DNA of 33,126 nucleotides from Algicola sp. Lineage in GTDB: Bacteria > Bacteroidota > Bacteroidia > Flavobacteriales > Flavobacteriaceae. Numbering within the stretch: the stretch's first letter is position 1; each line of letters opens with the position of its first letter. Shown here in pieces: positions 28,810 to 33,126 of the stretch. Both the position numbers and the translations under genes were made by a program. The DNA is taken from the NCBI GenBank assembly GCA_018222835.1, contig JAAEZN010000034.1, positions 1 to 33,126 of the forward strand, given 5' to 3'. Under the pieces are notes generated by a model. That model was not told the origin of the DNA, made no database searches, and worked only from the letters and a program-made list of their open reading frames with translations.

Positions 28810-31644
28810 TCAAAACCACTTCCTTGTAAATAGCCCGATCAGGGTTTTGGGGCTTATGGTCACTATAAAACGGATTCTTTCTTCGTAATTATTTTGGGCA
28901 ATTTCCCAGCCTCTGTTGGAATATACGGGGAAGTAAAGCTCAAAGTAATCCGTTACCAGATTTAGGCGAATTCCAGAATCGTACACAAAACGTGCATCAT
29001 CGCCTTTATTTTTGATGAAGCCCAAATCGCCATAAGCTTCCACCCATCGCCAAATATTTGTGCTTGCGTTGGTTGTGGCGATCCAATCGTTGGCAAATGG
29101 ATTTTCAAGTTGTGATTTAAACCCACCTTCGGCAATAATTACCTGTTGACTGTAAATTCCTGAACTTTCGGACCTGCCCAAATAGTTTAGATCGAACATA
29201 TAGTCGGTAGGCCTGTCCAGCGCAAAACTAAAAAAGTCCGATTCTGTTTTGTTCCTCAAAAACTTACCTGCATAAAACCGAAGGTTCAACTGTCTATTAC
29301 TTTGAAACAATTTTCTGTATTCCCACTCAAACGCTACTTTGGTAAAATCGCTAGAGTGTTGGGCATCTACAAACCAGGAGGAATAATTCAAGATATTGTT
29401 GTCCACATCGGTAAACCGCACATTCATAACGCCATAGTCCGGATCGGTATCCAATTGCCCTTCCAAATTATCATCAATATTCCGAAAAACGTTCCGATAC
29501 CGGAACAAAAGGTATTGCCTTCGGTTGGATAGTAGGTCGTGTGGGCGCCACCCAAAACTAACGGCGGGGGTTAATGTGGAAAACCTCGAATTCTCCTGAA
29601 AGTGAGACGTGGATGCCGAAAACGAATAATTGGTTACGAACAATCCTGTTTTGTTATGGTACTTACGATATCGTAAACCGGCCTTTCCTACAAAAGTATG
29701 TTCCAAAAAGGAGTAGGTAGGGGAGATGTCGTATTGGAACGGACGTTCCAAAAAGGTTTTGTTGTACAGTCGTAAGCCAGGGGTTATCCCATCATATAAG
29801 TTGAAGTTTACAATGGGCACATAAAATATCTGGTTGTAGTATGGATCCTCGGTGTCCTTAAAAAATTGAAACTTGAGCTTTTTGTTACTGGAAAAGAAAC
29901 CATTCAATGTTTTCCAGTTGTCCCGTTGGTTGAACTCTGGAATTTTTTGGTCATAGTTCAGCACTAAACGATCCTCACCTTGTCTTGGGATGGTAAAGCT
30001 TTTGGTGGTATCGATACCTGAGAACCAATAATGGGAAACCACGGAATCTTTTTCGAGCCCAAAAACGGATATGGGTACATTGGTTCCGCGCTTGTTCTTT
30101 AGAACAAAAGTGATGGAGTCCTCAGTTTTTTTAATGTTCTTTATTTTGAAGTCGATTTTTTTGTCCGTGGATACATAAGAATCAAAGAACCAATCTACTT
30201 CCTTGTCGGCAAATTTTTCAATGGTGTTACGAAAATCATTGGAGGATACTTGCTGTTTCAGTTTATAATTTTGATAAAAATCCAACAGTGTACTGTCTAT
30301 TTTGTTCTCGCCCAAATACGCCGATAGATAAGACATGCCCAGACCAGCCTTGTATCCATTGGCAATTTTTTGATTGAACTTGATAAGGGAATCGTTTCGG
30401 ACGGTAAGTGCTTGGTCAATATTTTTTCTTGCGGAAAGCATACTGAACAGGGCGTACTGCTCATTAAAGTCCATTTGCGCAAAATGGAAGTTTTTTATAC
30501 CCCAAATTTTGGATAGTTTTCCCGCCAGTTTTTGATCGGGGTAGTGCTCTTCCACATATTTTATCATAAGGTAATACCCAATGGCATCGTTTACCCAACG
30601 CTCTTCACGAGGGTTTAGGTACAAAGACTCCTTCAGGTAATTGCGGATGGCCGTTTTTAGAAATTTCATCTCAAACTGAAATTGCTCTTCATACGGCCTA
30701 ATAAAAGACGGGAGTTGACTTATGCCATACAATGGCGATTTACCATAGTCAAAATCACTTACCAAAAGGTTGCCATGGGGGTAGCTCCCTAAACTTTCTT
30801 TTAAAAACAGGGAGATTTTATTAATGGAGATGCCTTGTGCTATCTCACCATACTTATTGGATTCTATATCTGTAGTGATCGTTGCATGTTCCGTTACATG
30901 CTTGGTAAACCTATCCTCCGTGGTAAGGATGAGCTCACAATTTTTTCTTTTGTTTCCAATGAGCTGAACGTTTTGCCCGCCTGGAAACCGGGAAACACCG
31001 GACATTCGAAAATTGGACGCTATAAATAAGTTATCCGGGTAGGTGAAGTTTATCCTAGTGTCCGTTACATCGGTATAAAGATCGTCAAGGTTAATGTTGT
31101 TGTACAGTTTCCAATCACCATCAAAAACGGCAGGGGTAAAATACCAGTCCTTTAAATTGTAACCAATGTTGTTTGTATGGCCATAGCCAGTAAACTTGGC
31201 GTCGGGCAGCTTGATCGTGTAGGTAAAAAAGAGTTGAATCGATTCTCCCGGCTTAAGAACCTCGTTAAGGGAAACGGTAATATAATCCATGTTTCCGTCC
31301 CGCTTCCAATCCAACCCTGCGTAGTTTTGATCTACAATGGTCCTAATAGTTGTTTTTCCTCTCTCCCTATCTTTTGCCAAATGAAGACTACGGTTAAATT
31401 CTTCGGCAAATCTTTTGGCCAACGCAGTATTCTTGTTGGAGTACGCATGGTTCCAATCGTTAAAATACAGGGTGGAAATCCCTTTGTCCGAATGGTTTAC
31501 ATAAGTAAAATGCTGCCGTATTCGTATTTGACGGGTAGGCCCATCGAGATTTGCCACAATTTCATTGGTGTGTTGTGCCGATACGTAGGGACACAGCAAA
31601 ATAAAAAGCAGTAGATGGCCAATAAATACGAAACGATTGGTCAA
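28810..31644 (-). CDS. Outer-membrane barrel protein with an N-terminal inactive M1 peptidase-like domain
   Basis: The 944 residues begin with a signal peptide (about 1-23, ending VSAQ). Residues about 25-490 follow the M1 aminopeptidase plan: beta-sandwich with LKPGESIQLFFTYTIKLP (130-147), then a helical domain. The zinc motif HExxH is absent: the corresponding helix reads EMKFLKTAIRNYLKE (325-339), and the following WLNEGxA-type helix is WVNDAIGYY (350-358), so Asp replaces the ligand Glu. After an Ig-like linker (about 495-575), residues about 600-944 show alternating aromatic/polar strands and end in RKWF, a C-terminal Phe typical of BAM-assembled outer-membrane barrels. The gene is 10 bases after the LOG-family gene and probably co-transcribed with it and uvrA. 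Function unknown; a binding or assembly role is plausible. Not a trimmed gene: the frame is intact. Confidence 0.85.
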   Translation of the reverse strand: MTNRFVFIGHLLLFILLCPYVSAQHTNEIVANLDGPTRQIRIRQHFTYVNHSDKGISTLYFNDWNHAYSNKNTALAKRFAEEFNRSLHLAKDRERGKTTIRTIVDQNYAGLDWKRDGNMDYITVSLNEVLKPGESIQLFFTYTIKLPDAKFTGYGHTNNIGYNLKDWYFTPAVFDGDWKLYNNINLDDLYTDVTDTRINFTYPDNLFIASNFRMSGVSRFPGGQNVQLIGNKRKNCELILTTEDRFTKHVTEHATITTDIESNKYGEIAQGISINKISLFLKESLGSYPHGNLLVSDFDYGKSPLYGISQLPSFIRPYEEQFQFEMKFLKTAIRNYLKESLYLNPREERWVNDAIGYYLMIKYVEEHYPDQKLAGKLSKIWGIKNFHFAQMDFNEQYALFSMLSARKNIDQALTVRNDSLIKFNQKIANGYKAGLGMSYLSAYLGENKIDSTLLDFYQNYKLKQQVSSNDFRNTIEKFADKEVDWFFDSYVSTDKKIDFKIKNIKKTEDSITFVLKNKRGTNVPISVFGLEKDSVVSHYWFSGIDTTKSFTIPRQGEDRLVLNYDQKIPEFNQRDNWKTLNGFFSSNKKLKFQFFKDTEDPYYNQIFYVPIVNFNLYDGITPGLRLYNKTFLERPFQYDISPTYSFLEHTFVGKAGLRYRKYHNKTGLFVTNYSFSASTSHFQENSRFSTLTPAVSFGWRPHDLLSNRRQYLLFRYRNVFRNIDDNLEGQLDTDPDYGVMNVRFTDVDNNILNYSSWFVDAQHSSDFTKVAFEWEYRKLFQSNRQLNLRFYAGKFLRNKTESDFFSFALDRPTDYMFDLNYLGRSESSGIYSQQVIIAEGGFKSQLENPFANDWIATTNASTNIWRWVEAYGDLGFIKNKGDDARFVYDSGIRLNLVTDYFELYFPVYSNRGWEIAQNNYEERIRFIVTISPKTLIGLFTRKWF

Positions 31645-31654
31645 TGTGGTAGAG

Positions 31655-32347
31655 TTAAAAATTTGGACTTAGGGTTCGACCTTTATAGAAAGCATCGATT
31701 ATTTCTACAACTTCACCCTCCGTATCCGCCAATTGGATCAAATCCAAGTCTTTTGGACTGATGTTCCCTTCTTCTACCAAGGTGTTCTTTATCCAGTCGA
31801 GCAGGCCCTTCCAGAATTCACTGCCCACAAGGATTATCGGGAACGTATGTATTTTATGTGTTTGAATAAGTGTCAATGCTTCAAAAAACTCATCCAATGT
31901 CCCAAAACCGCCTGGCATTACCACAAAGCCTTGGGAGTATTTTACGAACATTACTTTTCTAACAAAAAAATAATCAAAATCAAGGCTTTTGTCTTCATCA
32001 ATAAAGGGGTTGTCGTGCTGTTCAAAAGGCAAATCTATATTTAAACCTACAGATGTGCCACCGGCCAAATTGGCCCCTTTGTTGCCAGCTTCCATAATCC
32101 CGGGTCCCCCGCCTGTAATAATACCATATCCGGCTTCGGCGATTTTTTGGGAAATCCGTACCGCTAAATCATAATATTTATGTCCGGGGCGTACACGTGC
32201 CGATCCAAAAATAGAGACACATGGTCCGATAACGCTCATTTTTTCAAACCCATTGACAAACTCGCCCATAATTTTAAATATGGCCCAAGAATCGTTTGTT
32301 TTTATCTCATTCCATCCTTTAGAATGCTGTTCTTTCCGCATTTGCAT
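31655..32347 (-). CDS. LOG/TIGR00730 family Rossmann-fold protein
   Basis: Member of the LOG family, whose characterised members release free bases from nucleoside 5'-monophosphates (cytokinin-activating phosphoribohydrolases, PpnN-like nucleosidases). The 230 residues contain SIFGSARVRPGHKYYDLA (45-62), ITGGGPGIMEAGNKGA (77-92), the conserved RKVMF (130-134) and PGGFGTLDEFFE (145-156), equivalent to the family motif PGGxGTxxE with Glu153 and Arg130 as likely catalytic residues. The N-terminal 40 residues are an extension common in bacterial type-II-like members. Probably a cytosolic nucleotide hydrolase. It lies 14 bases after uvrA and 10 before the barrel gene, suggesting one operon, without an obvious functional link. 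Confidence 0.9.
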   Translation of the reverse strand: MQMRKEQHSKGWNEIKTNDSWAIFKIMGEFVNGFEKMSVIGPCVSIFGSARVRPGHKYYDLAVRISQKIAEAGYGIITGGGPGIMEAGNKGANLAGGTSVGLNIDLPFEQHDNPFIDEDKSLDFDYFFVRKVMFVKYSQGFVVMPGGFGTLDEFFEALTLIQTHKIHTFPIILVGSEFWKGLLDWIKNTLVEEGNISPKDLDLIQLADTEGEVVEIIDAFYKGRTLSPNF

Positions 32348-32361
32348 AGTTTTATAGTGTT

Positions 32362-33126
32362 TTAAACTGCGTGTTTTATTTTCTGTTTTGTGTTCTCCAA
32401 TTCTTTCTTCAAGAACTTGGCGGTATAGCTTTTCTTGTCTTTTGATATCTCTTCGGGAGTGCCTTTGGCAACAACAGTTCCGCCGCCTCTTCCACCTTCA
32501 TATCCAATATCGATAACATGGTCCATCATTTTTATTACATCCATATTATGTTCTATTACCAAGATGGTATTGCCTTTGTCCACTAATTGGTTCAGCACTT
32601 CCATAAGTACCCTGATATCTTCAAAATGAAGACCGGTTGTTGGTTCGTCGAGGATGTAAAAAGTGTTTCCGGTGTCACGTTTGGACAGTTCCGTGGCCAG
32701 TTTGACCCGTTGTGCCTCGCCACCGGAAAGGGTAGTGGACTGTTGCCCCAATGATATATAACCCAAACCTACATCTTTTATTGTCTTAAGTTTACGATGG
32801 ATTTTTGGAATATTCTCAAAGAAATCCACTGCTTCGTTAATGGTCATTTCCAATACGTCCGCTATGGATTTTCCCTTATATCGAATCTCCAAAGTTTCCC
32901 GGTTGAATCTTTTTCCGTTACAGGTCTCGCATTCCACGTAAACATCCGGTAAAAAGTTCATCTCAATTACTTTGAGCCCGCCTCCTTGGCAGGTTTCGCA
33001 ACGCCCGCCCGCAACATTAAAACTGAACCTACCGGGTTTGTAACCTCTAATGGTCGCTTCGGTTGTTTTGGAAAACAAGGAACGGATTTCACTAAAAACC
33101 CCGGTATAGGTTGCCGGATTGGATCG
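32362..33126 (-). CDS. uvrA: Excinuclease ABC subunit A, C-terminal part (5' end beyond the window)
   Basis: UvrA is the damage-recognition ATPase of nucleotide excision repair. The frame stays open to base 33126 and continues in the neighbouring sequence, so the gene is cut by the window edge; the TTG at 33078 is an internal leucine. Translation from the edge begins [16 protein letters not shown], a hallmark of UvrA. Then come the C-terminal zinc finger CETCQGGG and [15 protein letters not shown], the ABC signature [12 protein letters not shown], Walker [16 protein letters not shown], the H-loop [14 protein letters not shown], and [20 protein letters not shown]. This is about a quarter of the usual 930-950 residues, with a normal C-terminus. 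The next two genes follow after 14 and 10 bases. Confidence 0.96.
   Translation of the reverse strand, partial: RSNPATYTGVFSEIRSLFSKTTEATIRGYKPGRFSFNVAGGRCETCQGGGLKVIEMNFLPDVYVECETCNGKRFNRETLEIRYKGKSIADVLEMTINEAVDFFENIPKIHRKLKTIKDVGLGYISLGQQSTTLSGGEAQRVKLATELSKRDTGNTFYILDEPTTGLHFEDIRVLMEVLNQLVDKGNTILVIEHNMDVIKMMDHVIDIGYEGGRGGGTVVAKGTPEEISKDKKSYTAKFLKKELENTKQKIKHAV

Noticed and set aside
1-33126. CRISPR arrays, rRNA, tRNA genes, prophage or transposase genes
   Set aside because: I found no regularly spaced repeats, no RNA gene signatures and no integrase or transposase reading frame; the only mobile-like feature is the element inside recG.

Overview
The window looks like a chromosomal segment of a marine-type member of the Flavobacteriaceae (Bacteroidota). 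The evidence is the gene content and style: a fused alpha/beta 2-oxoacid dehydrogenase E1, a GapN of the flavobacterial type, a leuC-leuD-leuA-leuB cluster, M1/OmpA/DoxX/DsrE proteins with flavobacterial signal peptides, A+T-rich spacers, few Shine-Dalgarno sequences and TAnnTTTG-like promoter boxes. The genus cannot be fixed from the sequence alone. Coding density is high, there are no rRNA or tRNA genes, no CRISPR array and no classical transposase, and no spacer exceeds about 210 bases.

Layout. 1-1123 is the 3' part of gapN, closed by a bidirectional terminator shared with the leucine operon. 1196-5927 (minus) is leuC-leuD-leuA-leuB, the complete route from 2-oxoisovalerate to 2-oxoisocaproate, with a 201-base leader. 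6129-8669 (minus) is recG, carrying an in-frame 146-codon insertion. 8716-11717 (plus) is an exported M1 aminopeptidase translationally coupled to a patatin-like lipase. 11718-14705 (minus) holds a small membrane protein, an exported coiled-coil protein and a membrane-anchored glutamate-synthase-like flavoprotein. 14809-16650 (minus) is a DsrE-like protein with an M20 amidohydrolase. 16791-22253 (plus) is a UvrD/PcrA helicase, a membrane-anchored alpha/beta hydrolase and a YciO-type protein. 22304-24733 (minus) is an OmpA-type lipoprotein, a GT2 glycosyltransferase and a small HsdR_N-like protein. holA follows (plus), then doxX, the fused E1 dehydrogenase, an M1-like domain fused to an outer-membrane barrel, a LOG-family protein and the 3' part of uvrA (all minus).

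Main discovery candidate. recG contains a compact 436-bp element (6985-7420) between helicase motifs II and III. It is open in the host frame, encodes an apparently intact DUF559/Vsr-like PD-(D/E)XK nuclease domain, begins and ends with imperfect GC-rich terminal inverted repeats, and has a small hairpin just inside each end. A CA dinucleotide flanks it on both sides. Removing element plus one CA (438 bp, 146 codons) restores the expected RecG junction KKGIPPH and a 700-residue protein. It behaves like an intein-free, protein-embedded mobile domain.

Other notable points: a catalytically empty M1 peptidase domain fused to an outer-membrane barrel; a degenerate OmpA-lipoprotein paralogue that has lost the peptidoglycan-binding residues; reciprocal Asp/Asn changes in the thiamine-diphosphate motif of E1; a displaced catalytic Glu in GapN; and near-identical 17-base repeats just upstream of two leu start codons. 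All assignments are from reading the sequence; no database search was run.
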